Shown piece by piece: positions 32,363-48,100 of a stretch of DNA of 64,000 bases. Each line of letters begins with the position of its first letter. Position 1 is the first letter of the stretch. The stretch is from Prototheca cutis (taxonomy: Eukaryota > Chlorophyta > Trebouxiophyceae > Chlorellales > Chlorellaceae), in the NCBI GenBank assembly GCA_002897115.2, contig BCIH01000003.1, forward strand, positions 1,237,561-1,301,560, in the 5' to 3' direction. The notes below the pieces were generated by a model, which ran no database searches, was not told where the DNA came from, and saw nothing but the letters and a program-made list of their open reading frames with translations. The translations under genes were made by a program, and so were the position numbers.

Positions 32363-33238
32363 TGATCTGCGGGCATCAAGGCCTTCAGGTCACCCCAGCC
32401 CTCGTCGACACAAAAAAAAGCGTCATTTTTGGGATCTCAATTGCGCAACAAAGTCGCATGATGCGAAGCGGCCATCATGTGATCCGAGAGCATGCACAGT
32501 GTGAGGGAACCTGGTCCCGGGAGTTTGATTTGGCGATCCCGCGCTCTGGGCATGAACGACGGGGTCCACCCCCCGCGCGGGCTTGACAAGTGCGGCGCAG
32601 CCATTTCTGCTCGCAGAGTTTTCATTCATTACGTGTTTGCGTCGTGCATGCCATAGATTGGATACGCTTGTTGTCAAATTGTACTGGCGGCCAGCAACTG
32701 TCTCACCGGTAAGAAAATGGCGCAGGGCTCGCCCTGTGGGTCCCCACGCACGACGCAGTTTATAATGCTGTGCAGCACACCAATCCACTGCTGTGCACGT
32801 TTCGCTTGACTGCAACAACGACCGGGCTATCAGCACCTGCGGGGTGGGCATGTGACACCCTTCAGGTCTAGAATGCTCCGTACATCCTCCTGCACGGGAA
32901 CCTCCTTGCTAATCTGTGATTCCCCGTCCCTTGAATTCGCTGCAGGCCACGGTCTGGACAGAGACGTGCTCTCCGTGCCTATACAGAGCTTGCACAGAGT
33001 CTTGGCAGAAGAAAAGCAGTTGGGAAAACCTAGAAATGAATGAAGGAATGAATATCAGGGGCCTGCCTGTGCAAGGGGTTCAAGGGGGACCTTTCGCAAA
33101 AGGCGCAATGTTTTGCAGCAAAGCAAGTGGCTTGCCGGGCAAGCAGAACAAAGGGGAGTGCATGTATTGGACCTGACCTGCTGCATTGGACAAGACCAGG
33201 GGATGAATTTTGAGGCTAGGTCTGTCCCTGTGAAACTG
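32363..33238. other. Intergenic between codanin 5' end and MATE 3' end
   Basis: Holds the codanin promoter and 5' UTR and the MATE 3' UTR. Only short, unconvincing ORFs and no RNA gene seen. Confidence 0.5.
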
Positions 33239-36013
<2,775 letters not shown>

Positions 36014-36446
36014 GCCGCTGCATGCGGGATCACCCAGGTAAAATGAATAAAAAAAGAGAATTTTGCGTTTGGCTTATCAGGATTGCCCGACAGTGGAGGG
36101 CAGGCGGCGGAATCATTTATGCTGTGGATATTGGGGCTGCAAAATTTTCCGTCAAACTGGCATGACCAGTCCCACCTGGGGACATAGTGGTCGCAACTCC
36201 CTCCACAAATGTGTCAGTTGAATGGCAATAAGTCTGGACCTTGAATCAGCTTTACAACTGGCGGCAGAATATCATGCAGCATTAATCATGTGGCAACGAC
36301 GATTGCACGCTGCTGCGGCTGGAGAAGCGTGCGTGGGACCGCAATCTTGTGCACCATGCTTCGATGGCAGGGGTTTTGCTCGCCTAATCATCGGGTTTCA
36401 GTGTAACGAGCTGCGATACCTCGCTTGCCATGGCCCCAACAGTCCG
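36014..36446. other. Intergenic between MATE 5' end and MIP 3' end
   Basis: About 430 bp serving as the MATE promoter and MIP 3' UTR. No other feature seen. Confidence 0.5.
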
Positions 36447-38994
36447 TCACTCGATGCCCAGTTCCGCCAGCAGATCAGCCGGCTCCGGCACCCAGCCTCC
36501 GCCGACGGGTCTCACGGCACCATTATCCGTGCCAAACAGTCTTCGAACGGCTTCCTGTGCCGGCAGGGCGCCACCCGGCTCCAGCAGACGCCCCCTGAGC
36601 AGCGTCCCCGCGCCTGAGCCAAGGGCGCCCGGGCCCAGCGCACGGCGCCACAGCCTTGCGCTCAGGCTCTGGGCCACCAGGTAGCTGTAGTAGTTGGCGC
36701 CATAGCCCACCAGGTGCCCAAACCGCAGCTGTGGCCAGAATTCATTGCTTGGAGGCGCCACCAGCGGCGACCCGTGGCCGAAGAAGATTTCACGAGCGAG
36801 TTCCGATGCTTCGGCGGGCCCTGCAGGCGGCTGTTCGCCATGCAGTGCCTGATCCAGCATGGACAGCTGCACCTGGTGCAGCATGGTCAGCGCGGCGCCG
36901 GCCCGGCGTTGACGCAGCATCCCCGCCACCGCGGGGGCCAGGTCAGCTTCGTGGCGGCCCAGCAACAGCGCCAGACCCCGCGAGTCTCGCGCGAAATGCT
37001 CAAACACATGGCTCGGCACCTCCATCAAGTCCAAGGGCCCCCGGGTACCTGTTGTTAAATTTTGATTTGCATGGGTTTCTTTTGGAGCAATGCCAGGCAC
37101 CGCACATCCTCAATCTTGAAGGGTGCATAGCAAGAGACTGCTCACCAGAGAGGTGCTGGTACCGTGTTTTTGACAACAGGCTGTGCAGGGCGTGCCCCCA
37201 CTCGTGCATGACCAGCTCCAACTGGGCGTGTGTGAGGAGCTGGTCCGAGGGCAGGCTGGCGACGAGCGCCACCACCGGTGCCTGGACCTCCTCCGTGCCG
37301 TGCCCCCGCCCGCACCGCAGCACAAAGTGCGCGGCCCCGGGAAACTTGTCGGGCCGTGGCTGCAGGTCAAGAAACACGGTGCCCAGCGGTGTGCCGTCGG
37401 ATTCTTCCACACGCAGTTTGACGAGGCCAGGGGCCCATCCCTCTGCTGCGGGCACGGCTTCCTCGGTGACACGCAGTCCCAGCACACGCTGCATCAGCGC
37501 GTCTAGGCCCCGGATCAGGCGCCGCGGCGTGCACTGCAGTGCGGCTGCAGAAGCCGCATCTGCTGCGTGGCGTGCCCGGAGCTGCATCCTGTGGAACGCC
37601 ACGTCCCAGGGAGCCAGGCCGCCCGGCGCACCTGCGACCGCCGCTTCCCGTGCCGCCGCGGGGGCCAGGCGTCGCCGTAACTCTTCGAGCAGCGCGTCCA
37701 CAGCCGCGGGCGACTGCGCGAGGCTAAACCTGTCCAGCTGGTACGCAGAGTACGAGGGATACCCCATCAGCCCCGCGACTGACCGTCGACACGCCACAAG
37801 TTCGTCCAGCAACGGCAAGCTGGCCGCCGGCGTGGAGACTTGAACAGCATAAGCCGCCCGTCTGATCTCGGAAACGCGTGAGTGCGCAAGCAACAGCCCC
37901 AGGCTTCCATCGTCAGCCGGCACGCCGACGCCGCCGCCTGGTGCACGGCGGAGGTCCAGGCCCACGGGCAGGGCGCCTGGCCGGGACGCCAGGTCAGCGT
38001 CCAGCCTCAGCGCGCCCAGTGCGCGGGGGTCGCCCAGGTTTGACCCCAGAGCGTAGCCGAGTGTCTGTACCCGTGCCGTCAGCGCCGCCATTTCTTCGCG
38101 CCCGCGCTCACCGAGGTGCACGCCGTAGCGCCGGAAATCCCGGGCCAGGGAACGACCCACCTCCAGTGTTTCTGTGTCGAGCAGATCTGAGTCGGGGGAC
38201 GACGCCGACGAGCCCGGGCTGGTCAGGTGCCCAGGACCAGCGCCGGGGGTGTGAGAACCGCCGCCGGTCCTACGACCGCCGCTCCCATGCCCATCATCAC
38301 CGCTGTCAGACTCATCGCCCAGCGCGCGCAGCGCAGCACGGACCGCGGCGTACATGCCAGCGTGGGTGTTGAGGCCCTGGACATACGAGCCGAGACCCAC
38401 GCACGCGGCCTGGGCCGCCGCTCGCCACCCGGGGTCGGCATGCACGCTCCGGCAAAACTCAGCGGCGTCCAGGACTTGGCACACGACATCAGAAATGTCG
38501 TCCAGCAGCGCAATAGTCTCGACCGAGGGAGGCACCGCCACGACACGTGCCACCAGCTCGTCACACCTTTTTGTAGGGAGGGGCCCAGGGGATGGTGGTG
38601 GCGGGTGGGGGCCACCGACAACGGTGGACATAAGGGACCTTGGACAAAATCAAGCGCCACGCATCATCAACAATCATGCAGGCATTCAGGCAAGTGTTGA
38701 GCGCAGATTACTTCATTGCCAATTGCATCTGCAGGGCATGAGCTCATTTGCTTGCATGCATTGTGTATGTACCTCCACCGGCAAACCAAACCCTGCACCC
38801 AACCTCCGACCCACACGACAGGATTCCCTCCCGTTCTCCCCAGGAATCATCGAATACCTGACGACGGCATCCTGAGCCCGGCGCTGCCAATCATTGGGTT
38901 CCCGCACCGCTCCCATGCCGGCAAAGCCCGGAGAGTGGAGCCATCGGGCCCCAGCGATGATCAGCCGGGCAGGGCCTCGCCCGCCTGCCCGCAT
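36447..38994 (-). CDS. MIP: Mitochondrial intermediate peptidase (M3A metallopeptidase, Oct1/MIP)
   Basis: Three exons join perfectly in phase: 38858-38994, 37146-38566 and 36447-37048, giving 719 residues, the usual size for MIP. Exon 1 is a mitochondrial presequence (MRAGGRGPARLIIAGARWLH). It is followed by the family N-terminus: CDELVARVVAVPPS, ALLDDISDVVCQVLDAAEFC, VGLGSYVQGLNTHAGMY. The zinc site is VMHEWGHALHSLLSKTRYQH (HExxH, 37182-37208); the third ligand is in DLMEVPS of exon 3. Trp replaces the usual Phe inside HEFGH, next to but not among the ligands. The C-terminus has EFWPQLRFGHLVGYGANYYS and ADLLAELGIE. MIP removes an octapeptide from some precursors after MPP cleavage in the matrix. 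Confidence 0.95.
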
Positions 38995-40052
38995 GGCTCG
39001 ACCCACTCCCCGGCGAGTCCCTGTGCCTCAGCTCAGCACATCATTAGCATGACCTGGTATCAAGAAAATGCTCATTGGAGTGTACATGCAGGTGCATGAC
39101 CACCTCTAATGGAAATAGCAGACCTTTGGCGATGACTCATGATCCTCGAGTTCGGGGGGGCCGCCACCCCAGGGGAACAGATCGACACGACCATTGTTTT
39201 GTCAGGCCACCCATACGACGCCCTTGTTCAAATCTCGAGACCAAGAGTGCATTCACATAATGTGAATTCTGTAACGATGGCGAGGATGGTGCTTGCGCAT
39301 CGATGTTTGACTGGAGAGAACCCTGGCCAAATGCTGCCATGGCTTGCACCCACCAGCTCGACGGCTCCCCCATGCACCCCAGCCACCACACGCTGCCTGA
39401 CGTCTGCGGCAAGGTCCCAGAGTTCCAATGCCCACTGGATCACGCTGTTCCTCAAAGCTCAGTGGTCATCAGGTTATGCATACTGGCGGCGCACCGCCAA
39501 GTCAATCACCAATTTCTTTTTCCAGCACAGCCCAGAGGAGGCTAGGACATGGCTGCATGCCAGAGGTACCAATCCAAAGATGCACCGCATGCGGTGCGGT
39601 ATTTGGCCCTTGTCTGGCCCCAACAATGCCGTTCTGCTCGACAGCCAGCCGGGTCACCCGATGACATAGGGCCGCCAGGCCACCCGGCCTTCATCTTCAA
39701 AAGCAAAAGCAGGCTCGAATCCCGGACAAGACCCGCGAAAAGAGTGCAATGGCCGTATCATCAAATCAGCATTGCTCCCGTCCTCAAAGCGTGCTTTGAA
39801 CTCTGAGACGTCACTGACTTCGTGCCAAGTTCCCCACCCCGAAAACAACTTCAGAACGCGAAAGGCTGCTGTGGCGCCGCTCGCACCACGTGGCGGACAG
39901 GCAAAGCAGCCTAGCGACTCTGTGACCCCCCTTCAGGGCACCGCCTGCGGTAAAACCACACAGAATTTCATTGGACCAGTTTGGGCCGCGGCCGCACCCG
40001 CCTTTTACTGGCCTGCCGACCCGACATCTCCGGTCGGACCCCCCCCCCTTGA
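38995..40052. other. Long 5' intergenic between MIP and CNNM genes; one doubtful ORF
   Basis: 1058 bp between divergent starts. On the minus strand, 39654 to about 39950 is open and reads TAAFRVLKLFSGWGTWHEV then SEFKARFEDGSNADLMIRPL, ending RPYVIG. It could be an exon of a lost or unrecognised gene. RVLKLFSG recalls motif I of C5 DNA methyltransferases, but nothing after it fits. On the plus strand, 39139-39669 is open (176 aa) without a recognisable motif. Neither is called as a gene. Confidence 0.3.
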
Positions 40053-41713
40053 ATGGGCGAGCCCTTCCTTGCTGGCCGCAAGCTCCTCACGGATGCCTTA
40101 AGCCCAGAATTTGGGGCCGGGCGTGTCCTGCGCGAGGGGGCGCCCCTGAGCGCAGGCACGACCGTCGGCTATGTCGTCGTGTGTGTCGTCCTCGTGATCT
40201 TCTCTGGGATCATGGCCGGGCTCACGCTCGGACTCCTCTCCCTCGACCAGTGCGTCGGTGTACCGGGAATTTGTCTTGGAGGGTGTGATGATGCGTTTTG
40301 CCCGCCTAACGGGTTCCCTTGTGCCGGCATGGACGCGCGCAGGGTGGACCTCCAAGTCGTCAAGCGGTCCGGGACGGAGAAGGAGAGGTGGCTCGTCTCG
40401 CGGATCGAGCCGGTGCGATCTTGAACTTTGTCCCTTTGGCCATTGCACTGGTTTAGGAACTGAGGAGCTCTTGTTCATGTGTGTTGGGCCCGCCTGCAGA
40501 GTGCTGTCACACCATCATTGTGTGTGGGTCGGTGGACGGTGGGCCCAGCACTGGGCCCAGCACCGGCCCCGCTTGTTGCCCACTGCACTCCCATGGACGC
40601 AGACTTGAAATCGCGCCACACTCGTTGGATCCCCATGCCGCAGGTGGTGGCGCGACCGCACTACCTGCTGGCGACGCTGCTACTGTGCAATTCCGCGGCG
40701 ATGGAGGCCCTGCCCATCTTCCTCGACCGCCTGCTCAACCCACTGGCGGCCATCGCCATCTCCGTCACCGCCATCCTGTGCTTTGGCGAGATCCTGCCCC
40801 AGGCGGTGTGCAAGCGCTACGGCCTCTACATTGGCGCCTACTTTTCCTACCTCGTCCAGTTCCTGATGCTCTTCACCGGCGTCATCACCTGGCCCATTGG
40901 TGGGTTTTTTCTGGGGTTTTTGTCCCCATGCCCACTTGCTCGCTCATGGGCACGGTTGAGCACACCACACCCACAGAATAACAATGTCAGTACCCCCACC
41001 CACCCGCTTCAAAAAACACACGTGCGGACGCCCAATTGTCACGACAGGCAAGTTGCTGGACTGGATGCTGGGCGAGGAGAGTGCGCTGTTCCGCCGTGCG
41101 GAGCTCAAGGCGCTGGTCAACATTCACGCCGAGCCCGACCGGAACGGGGCGCTGTCGGTGCTGACGGCCGACGAGGTCCAGGTCATCCAGGGCGCCCTGG
41201 ACATGGCCACCAAAACAGCGAACACCGCCATGACACCGCTGAACAAGGTGTTTGCCGTGTCCCTCGACGCCGAAATCAACGAAGACATGCTGAAGACCAT
41301 CATCGAGCGTGGGCACTCGCGCATTCCCGTATACGAGGGAACCAACAAAGCTGTGAGATTTTTTGCTTTTTTTTATTTTTTTTTATTTTTTTTTGNNNNN
41401 NNNNNNNNNNNNNNNNNNNNNNNNNNNNNNNNNNNNNNNNNNNNNGTGTGGGGGAAGAGGGGGGGGGGGGGGGGGGGGGGTCGACCTTTCCAATTGTTTG
41501 TCTATTTGTTTACTTCCTCTTGGGGGAAGGGCCCTCTATCTATCCTCTATTCCCCCAATATACATGCGACCATCCTCACGCCGCGCTTTCCTCCCTGCAG
41601 AACATTGTGGGGCTAGTGCTGGTCAAGGAGCTGGTGCTCGCCGAGATTGCCGGGCAGATGAAGGTCAAGGACATGAACATCCGTGAGATCCCATGCCTCA
41701 GGTATTCTTGTTT

Positions 41714-41745
<32 letters not shown>

Positions 41746-43057
41746 TGGGGGGGGGTCAGACACCGGGGAATTGGGTGCTTCCTTTTGGGGGACCGGCTAG
41801 GTGCACGCTGGTACAGTCGTCCCTGCCCTACTGCATTCCTTTCTTTCTAATGGCCCCTCCCCCCCAAAAATTGTACCACCGCCCCCGCCCCACACAGGGC
41901 GGATATTCCACTGTATGATGTGCTGAAGATTTTCCGGACGGGCAAGTCGCACATGGCTTGCCTGTCCCAGGTAGGCCCCCCCGCCTCCGACGACGGCGCG
42001 GGCCCCGGGTCGCGCGAGGGCTCCGTCTCGGGCTGGGCTGTTCCCAGTGTGCCCAGCCCCGGCGCCACCACCAGGGCACACCGGCCGGGCGACGACAGCG
42101 TCGACTGCTCTGTCCGCAGCGGCACCGCGCTGGGCACGTGGCTCACTGTACGCCGGCCGTCGTCACGGTTTGCGGGAGAGGCGGGCATGGTGGTGCCCGA
42201 GATCATCGGCATCATCACCATTGAGGACGTCTTGGAAGAACTGCTCCAACAAGAAATCGTTGACGAGACTGATCTGTAAGTTTAGGCGTGGTGACTCTTG
42301 GGTGATTGCTTTTTGTTCATTCGCTTGTTTGATTGTGATAAGAAGCACGGTCGACCCCCCCCCCCCCCCCCCCACACACACACATGCACACAGGTACGTG
42401 GACAATCTGCAAACGGTGCGGCCAAACGTGCTGGTGTCACTGCAGCACCTGCCGCCCTCGCTCCGTCGGTTCCTGTCCCGCAGCCTGGCTGTGTCGCCCG
42501 CGCCGCAGGTGATGCTGCCACGCCAGTCGCCAAACGCTGCTGGCGCCGTCAAGGTCGCTGGCGGCCTGCTGGGTGCAGCCTCGGCACCCGTCACGCCTCG
42601 CATGGCCGCCGCCGGCGGCGGCGGCGGCGGAATCAGGGCCGTGCCCCTGGCAGCCAGCGAAGGGACGACACCGACCCACCGGGCGGAGCATGACCACGGT
42701 TCCAGGCTCGGTCCGGCCAAGGGTGGTGCCGGGGCGCTGGGTGTCACAGGCGCTGTCGCCGCCGCGACCGACGGCAATGGCCTGCAGAACGGCGGGGAGG
42801 CGGCGCCTGCGAGCAGGCAGTCGAGCCAGAATGGTGGGTTGCCACCTTCAGAACCGCTGGCAGTGAAGCAGCCAGTCGCCAGCGGAACTGGCATGCCGGC
42901 GGCGGCCAGTCCCGCCAAGCGAGGTGGTGTCCCGCCACCGGGCGCGGCAAAGAGACAGCTCTCACCGCCACGGTCGCCTGCGGCCATGGAAGATGGCGAC
43001 GACAGCGACGAGCGAGCGCTGCTGACAGGCGGCGATGCTCGCCGGGGCCTGTCATAG
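40053..43057 (+). CDS. CNNM/DUF21-CBS membrane protein (Mam3/CorC family, metal homeostasis)
   Basis: Start MGEPFLAGRKLLTDALSPEF. The first DUF21 helix is VGYVVVCVVLVIFSGIMAGL followed by TLGLLSLDQ. Later exons give MDARRVDLQVVKRSGTEKER; HYLLATLLLCNSAAMEALPI; AISVTAILCFGEILPQAVCK; and YLVQFLMLFTGVITWPI. The CBS-pair region is ELKALVNIHAEPDRNGALSV, MTPLNKVFAVSLDAEINEDM, IIERGHSRIPVYEGTNK, NIVGLVLVKELVLAEIAG and EIIGIITIEDVLEELLQQEI. A long Ala/Gly/Pro-rich tail follows, ending GGDARRGLS. Family members transport or sense Mg2+ and other divalent metals in plasma or vacuolar membranes. Introns hold poly-T, poly-G and poly-C runs and a 50-N gap (41396-41445). The CBS pair is split by a proline/serine-rich insert near 41970-42170. 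Confidence 0.92.
41396..41445. other. Assembly gap (50 N) in a CNNM intron
   Basis: A gap between a T/A-rich tract and a G run. A round 50-N placeholder suggests unknown true length. Confidence 0.99.
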
Positions 43058-43646
43058 CCAAGGCTCTAGGGGGAAGGGGTGGGAGTTGTTGCCGGTGTAG
43101 ATCCTTGCTCCCTGCCATTCCCCCTCTTTGCCCTTCCTCTCCCCCATCTCCCAACAGCCACCACTGTGAGAAAATTCAAACAACATATTCATCAGGCCTG
43201 CCTTGTTGCTGCCATCGGCCAGCCCCCTGGCGCCGCCAGGTGCCCCGCCGCGCACGTTTCTTTCTTGACTTGGGTCATTGCGTGGGAAAACAGCGTTCTG
43301 CCCTCGAAGAATTCCAGGGGGCCGTGTGTGTAATATTCGTCCTGGCTCTGCCCTATGGTCTTGCTGCCTGCTGCCTCTTCCCGATGGCTAGCTGGGTGGC
43401 AGAACTCGTACCCAAACCTGGGTCTTCATGGTGTAAATACGAAATGTGTGTTCATTGATTCCAGCGTGTCAGCAAGGGAATGCTCTGGGAACTCCGCGAC
43501 CCAGGCATTAGTCATCGCCCTGCACGCCGTGTAGGCAAGTGCTGGGGCGATGCATATGAGCTGCAAGCAGCTCGCGGCAGCGCTAGATGTGGAGCTATCT
43601 TGGCTTGTAATCTGGTTCATGAAGTAAGAGTATACAACCGCGAGCC
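43058..43646. other. Intergenic between CNNM and HAD genes
   Basis: The 3' flank of CNNM and promoter of the HAD gene. A pyrimidine-rich stretch lies at 43110-43150. No gene seen. Confidence 0.5.
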
Positions 43647-44790
43647 ATGTCGGACATCAGGGCCGTCATCCTGGATGTCAATGGCACGCTTTACTCCGTC
43701 AACAAGGCGGCAGGCCCCGCTTTCGAGCAGCTGGGTCTCAATGCCGATCAGGTCGAGGTGAGGCGCTGGGGCTGTTTCATCTGGATCTTAGTATCTGTTC
43801 GTAAGACAATGATGTGGGTGGCTTTGGATCCGTGGCCCTGCAGTTGGCCCTTCCCGCTGTGACGTCCCGAAGGCCCTGCCCCATCTTGTGGAGGGGCTGG
43901 GCCGGGCTTGGGACGTGACTGGAGGTACACTCCTTGCCATGATGTGGTCTGCTCCACACCCTCTAGGCCATGCACCACGCGAGCCAACTCATTCTCCCTC
44001 CCGTGAACCGTCTGTCACACAGCCCTGGTTCGAGTCAGTGCTGATGACGGCATTTGCCACGCAGATGGCCCACCAGTTCCAACCGTTTCGGGAGTTTGCC
44101 AAGGAGCAGCTGGACAGGCTGCTGCGGAGGAAAGGAGAGACATCGTGAGTGCTCACTGGGTGGTTGAGGGTCCGCTTCGACGCCTTGTGTGGGACAAGCT
44201 GGTGTGCTGTTGGCCGGCTTCGTGGCTGTGCAAGGCCAAGATCCTTCCAACAGCACCCCACCACAATCCTTCCTTTCCTCCCCTTTCAAGCGCCTTCATC
44301 CAAACCCAAATCACCCCCCCCAAATGCACACAGTCCTGACTCGACGACGGCGGTGGAGACGGTGATGGCGGCGCTCAAGGCAGCGGAGCCATACCCCGAC
44401 GTTGGGCCCGGGGTCCAGGCCCTGGCGGACCAACGGCTGACGGTGTCGGCGCTGACCAATGGCTCAGCGGGCATCGCAAAGGCAGTACTAACGCGTGCAG
44501 GCGTGACCGAGGGGTCCCTGGGTCCGATCATGGACGTCAACATGGCAGCCGCCTGGAAGCCCAGCCCCGACGCGTACCAGTGGGCCTGCGAGAAGCTGCG
44601 ATTGCCGCCGTACCAAGTCCTTGTGGTGGCATCCCACCCCTGGGACGTGTTTGCCGCCATGCGTGAGGGTCTGCACGGCGCATTCATCGAGCGCGAGGAG
44701 ACGGGGCCCTGGCCGGGGTACCTCCACGTCAAGCCCCGCTTCACGGCACGTTCACTGGAGGAGCTGGCCCAACAGATCAAGGATGACTGA
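43647..44790 (+). CDS. HAD-superfamily hydrolase, L-2-haloacid dehalogenase-like
   Basis: Three exons: 43647 to about 43756, about 44022-44144, and about 44335-44790. Motif I is AVILDVNGTLYSVN, with the nucleophile Asp present and Asn in place of the second Asp of phosphatase-type HADs (DxDGT). The cap region includes MAHQFQPFREFAKEQLDRLL. Motif II is TVSALTNGSAGIAKAVL. Motif III is AAWKPSPDAYQWACEKL. Motif IV is VLVVASHPWDVFAAMREGLH, then GAFIER, matching the NGWDV-GA-GF pattern of type II haloacid dehalogenases. The enzyme is probably cytosolic, as no targeting sequence is evident. Loss of the general-acid Asp argues against a phosphatase; the substrate is unknown. Total length is about 230 residues, as usual for the family. 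Confidence 0.87.
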
Positions 44791-45180
44791 CTGATGAGCG
44801 CTGGAGTTGAGTTACATGCCAGACCCCCCAATGCCAAAAGTTTTCATGCCGCCCTTTCTCTTCTCGAGGGCGAATTTTGTGATGGAAAGGCAGGCAGGGC
44901 ATCTGCAAGAAGTTCTTGTGCAGATGCTGCTGNTCATGTGGGAAGGCAAAAAGAACGGTTGTGGCCACCCAGGGCATAGCACNAGAGCTCAGATCAAGTG
45001 CCGCAATGTTTTAGGGTTTGAGGGCAAACAGAGCCATCCATTGTTCGCTGCGCAATGGTGCAAGGTCTGAGCCCACTCAATTTCCAAAGGGAGCTGACCA
45101 AAATCCTGGAGTCCACAGGCAGNCATTCTACAAATCAGCAACTCTCCCATGCGCAAGCAACAGAGCACCAGGGAATCTGG
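44791..45180. other. Convergent intergenic region
   Basis: Between the HAD stop and the last exon of the opposing unknown gene. Three ambiguous bases (44932, 44983, 45123). No gene seen. Confidence 0.4.
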
Positions 45181-48100
45181 TCAAGCTGCCTGCCAAACCA
45201 GGCACACGATCAGGGCACCAGATTCCCCGGCAACCCAGGTGGGCCGTTCGCGCCGACGGCGCTGCTGGGCCTCGCAGGGCAAGACGGTCGGGGCCGTGCA
45301 GGACCCCGCACTGGTGCCCGCAGGTCGCAGGCTGCCCTTGAGCAGCAGGGCATGCACCCGCTGCTCCCAGATGGCGCCGGGGTCAAGCCGTACAACCTCC
45401 GAGTCGGTCGGGGTTAGACCTGCAGCCAGTTCGTAGTGAACGTAGCTGTGCAGCTTCGGTAGACCATGCCGGGAGGGTGTGGCTGCTGAACTCGGCTGCA
45501 AGGAACTGCGAGGGGAATTAGAAAGGAAGAGGCGTTTGCAAAGGAACGCCGACTCCAACCGCATGATTGATGTCGGGCTGGCATGCCCACCTGTTGCTGC
45601 GCCATACAACCACTGCGTGCTACAACCCCGCGGGGCTGTTGTGAGTTCCCGGCTTTCCTAAACATTCCTGCCGAACTTTCAATCAACTTCTTTCAACGAC
45701 ACAGCATCCCCTGCAACCAACCGTCGTACCTGGACAGGGCAATGCCTGCCAGGTCAATGCCAGACAGCACCTCCCGGGCTGCCAGGCACAGCAGGGCATT
45801 CTCGCACGACGGGGGCAGCGCATCTGCCGGGAACCGGTACACCTTTGGGCCCTCAAAGTTGATGGGCCGCGGCTGAACCTCCACCCGCCACGGCAGTTGC
45901 CCCCCAGTGACCACGGCGAAAGCCCCCCAGCTGAACCCCACCCCCTGCGAGACGGTTTGGGTGGGAGGCATTTGAGGTGGGTGCTGTCCAAAAAAAAGGT
46001 GTCATGGATAGAGTTCATCGCGCTCGGTGTCCCTGCTCTCCAAACGCACAGGCACTGGTCCTGAGTACGCAGGGATCGTTCTAGAGCCTGGGCTGGAATC
46101 CGATCCATGTATGCACGCACCTCGTGGGTGGTAACTACACGCCCGGACTCGGGATGAGTCATCGTGCATGTGACGACTCCCTGCACCACGACATGCAGCA
46201 CGGTGGGCAGCTGTTCGTCTGCGCTGCTCCATATCGGTCCCGCTTGCATTGAAAACTCTGCAAATGGCGAGTTGGGGCCTTTCCTCGGGCATGGTGTCAT
46301 GAATACAGTTTCATGTTCAAACCATGGTTTAGGAACCACAGTCAAATTGGGTCTGCTACCTGCAAGGTCGCCCTTCTGCATCATGGCTTCGACCTCTTTC
46401 GAAGTGGCTGCGGCCAGGAGGGGCAGCCCCGCGACGACGCTCTGCAGGCTTGACGGTTTCCAGGACGGACCTGCAAGGGGGAAAGGGCATTTTTGCTTTT
46501 TGTGCGTCTCCACTCTAGTTCAGCGAATGGGGTGTGCATGCAATGCAGCACGTCGCGCAGGTGTCTGGGTGACCTTCCCTAACAAGAGACCCAATAAGAG
46601 GCCAAAAAATCAAGGACTGACCAAACCACTGGCACGCTTCTCACCGGCGGCATCGAGACGACGGATCTTGGATTCTATGAGACCACGCAGGTGTTCCAGT
46701 TCTCCTTCCAACAAGTAGCCCTGCGAAGTAGGTGTGGGGTTGGTGATGATGACATGCAAACTGATGCAGCCGCAGAGGCCTCAGAGCTTCCCCACCCTTT
46801 TCCTTGTGAGCCATGCACCTGCCGGCCCAGGGATTCCAGAAACTGTAGCTGCTGGCGAAGCACGGTCGTCGTGGCCCTGTGGGGAGACGATGTAGTAAGG
46901 ACTGACCAGGACAGCCAGACTGCCAACACTCGGTGGAAGGGTGCAAGCATGCCTGAACACAAGCAATCAATTCTGCCATGCACATGAGCTGCTGCGCTTC
47001 CCTGCACTCCACAATTCACCACCAGCGGTCTTGCCTGAACGACTGGATGGCATGGAAATGCAGTGGGGCTTCCGCCTCCTTTGTGACCAGCGCCTCATGC
47101 ACCTCAGCCGCCTCAGCTTCAGCCTCCTCCTGAATCATGCTCCCCGATGCCCACTGTTCATTGTTTGGAGGAAGAATAAAGGGTTGTGAAGGTGTCCATG
47201 CTTGATTGTCAGAGCCCTGGCCCTTCCCATCACCATTGTTACCCCTTCCCATGACCATTGTCACCCCTTCCCATGACCATTGTTATCCCCCCCCTCCCCA
47301 TCATTGTTACCATCTGAGCATACCCGGCATCCCCTCTCCAACTGCGAATTTCCCATATGTGCAGCAATCAATGCGCAACAAATTCCATGTCAAACCTTGA
47401 GCTCCTGGTGGACTGCCCCAGCCGTCTCAAGTACGACCTCAAAGTGAACCGTCAAGTTTCGTGCAGCCCATCTCTCCAGCAGCTCTGCAGGAACAGATTG
47501 GGAAAGTCTCTGAATCACTCTGACCATGCACCGCCTAGTAACAGGCACGACGCAATGGACATGATCGACGCAAACTGCGCACTTGTAAGAGGCCACAGGA
47601 GGAACCAGGCGGTGTTGCCAATCCAGGTGGGCCTTGTCCGGGACAATCCCTTGATCCACGCCAGGAACCTCCTCATGATGCGGGCCATGGTCCCTCCCCT
47701 GCAGGCATTTCCCGGGAGAGATATGAGGAGATATTTTCTAGAGCCCAGATGCGCGTCGGGCAACGTACGACAGTTGACTTTGCAAGGGCAACCGCTTTGG
47801 GGAGTTCGCAATAAGCGGTCTTGCATACGCTCACATCGGTGCGAGCACAGACGGGCGGCTCAAATTCTCTCCAACGCCATCAGACAACACGGCGTGCATG
47901 TCATCAAATCACGGCCTAGCCCCATGCTGCAGCACCCCTGCTCACATGGCCTTCCGCTCGATGATGCTCCAGAGCTGGAGCTTGTGCTGGGGGCGGAAGT
48001 CAGCCATGTCCTGCGCGACCTCACATGCAAGATCCAGCAGCGCCATGCCCTGCAAAAATGATGCGTCGACCCACACGAGTGAAGATTCATCAGACATCGA

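Noticed and set aside
32423..32851. 142-aa minus-strand ORF upstream of codanin
   Set aside because: No motif and no splice connection to codanin, whose methionine start at 32362 fits well. Probably chance in promoter sequence.
39139..39669. 176-aa plus-strand ORF in the MIP/CNNM intergenic region
   Set aside because: No recognisable domain and mixed composition. Overlapping minus frames are equally open, so it is not called.
39830..39860. RVLKLFSG as motif I of a C5 cytosine methyltransferase
   Set aside because: No PCQ, ENV or other methyltransferase motif follows, and the frame stops after about 65 more residues.
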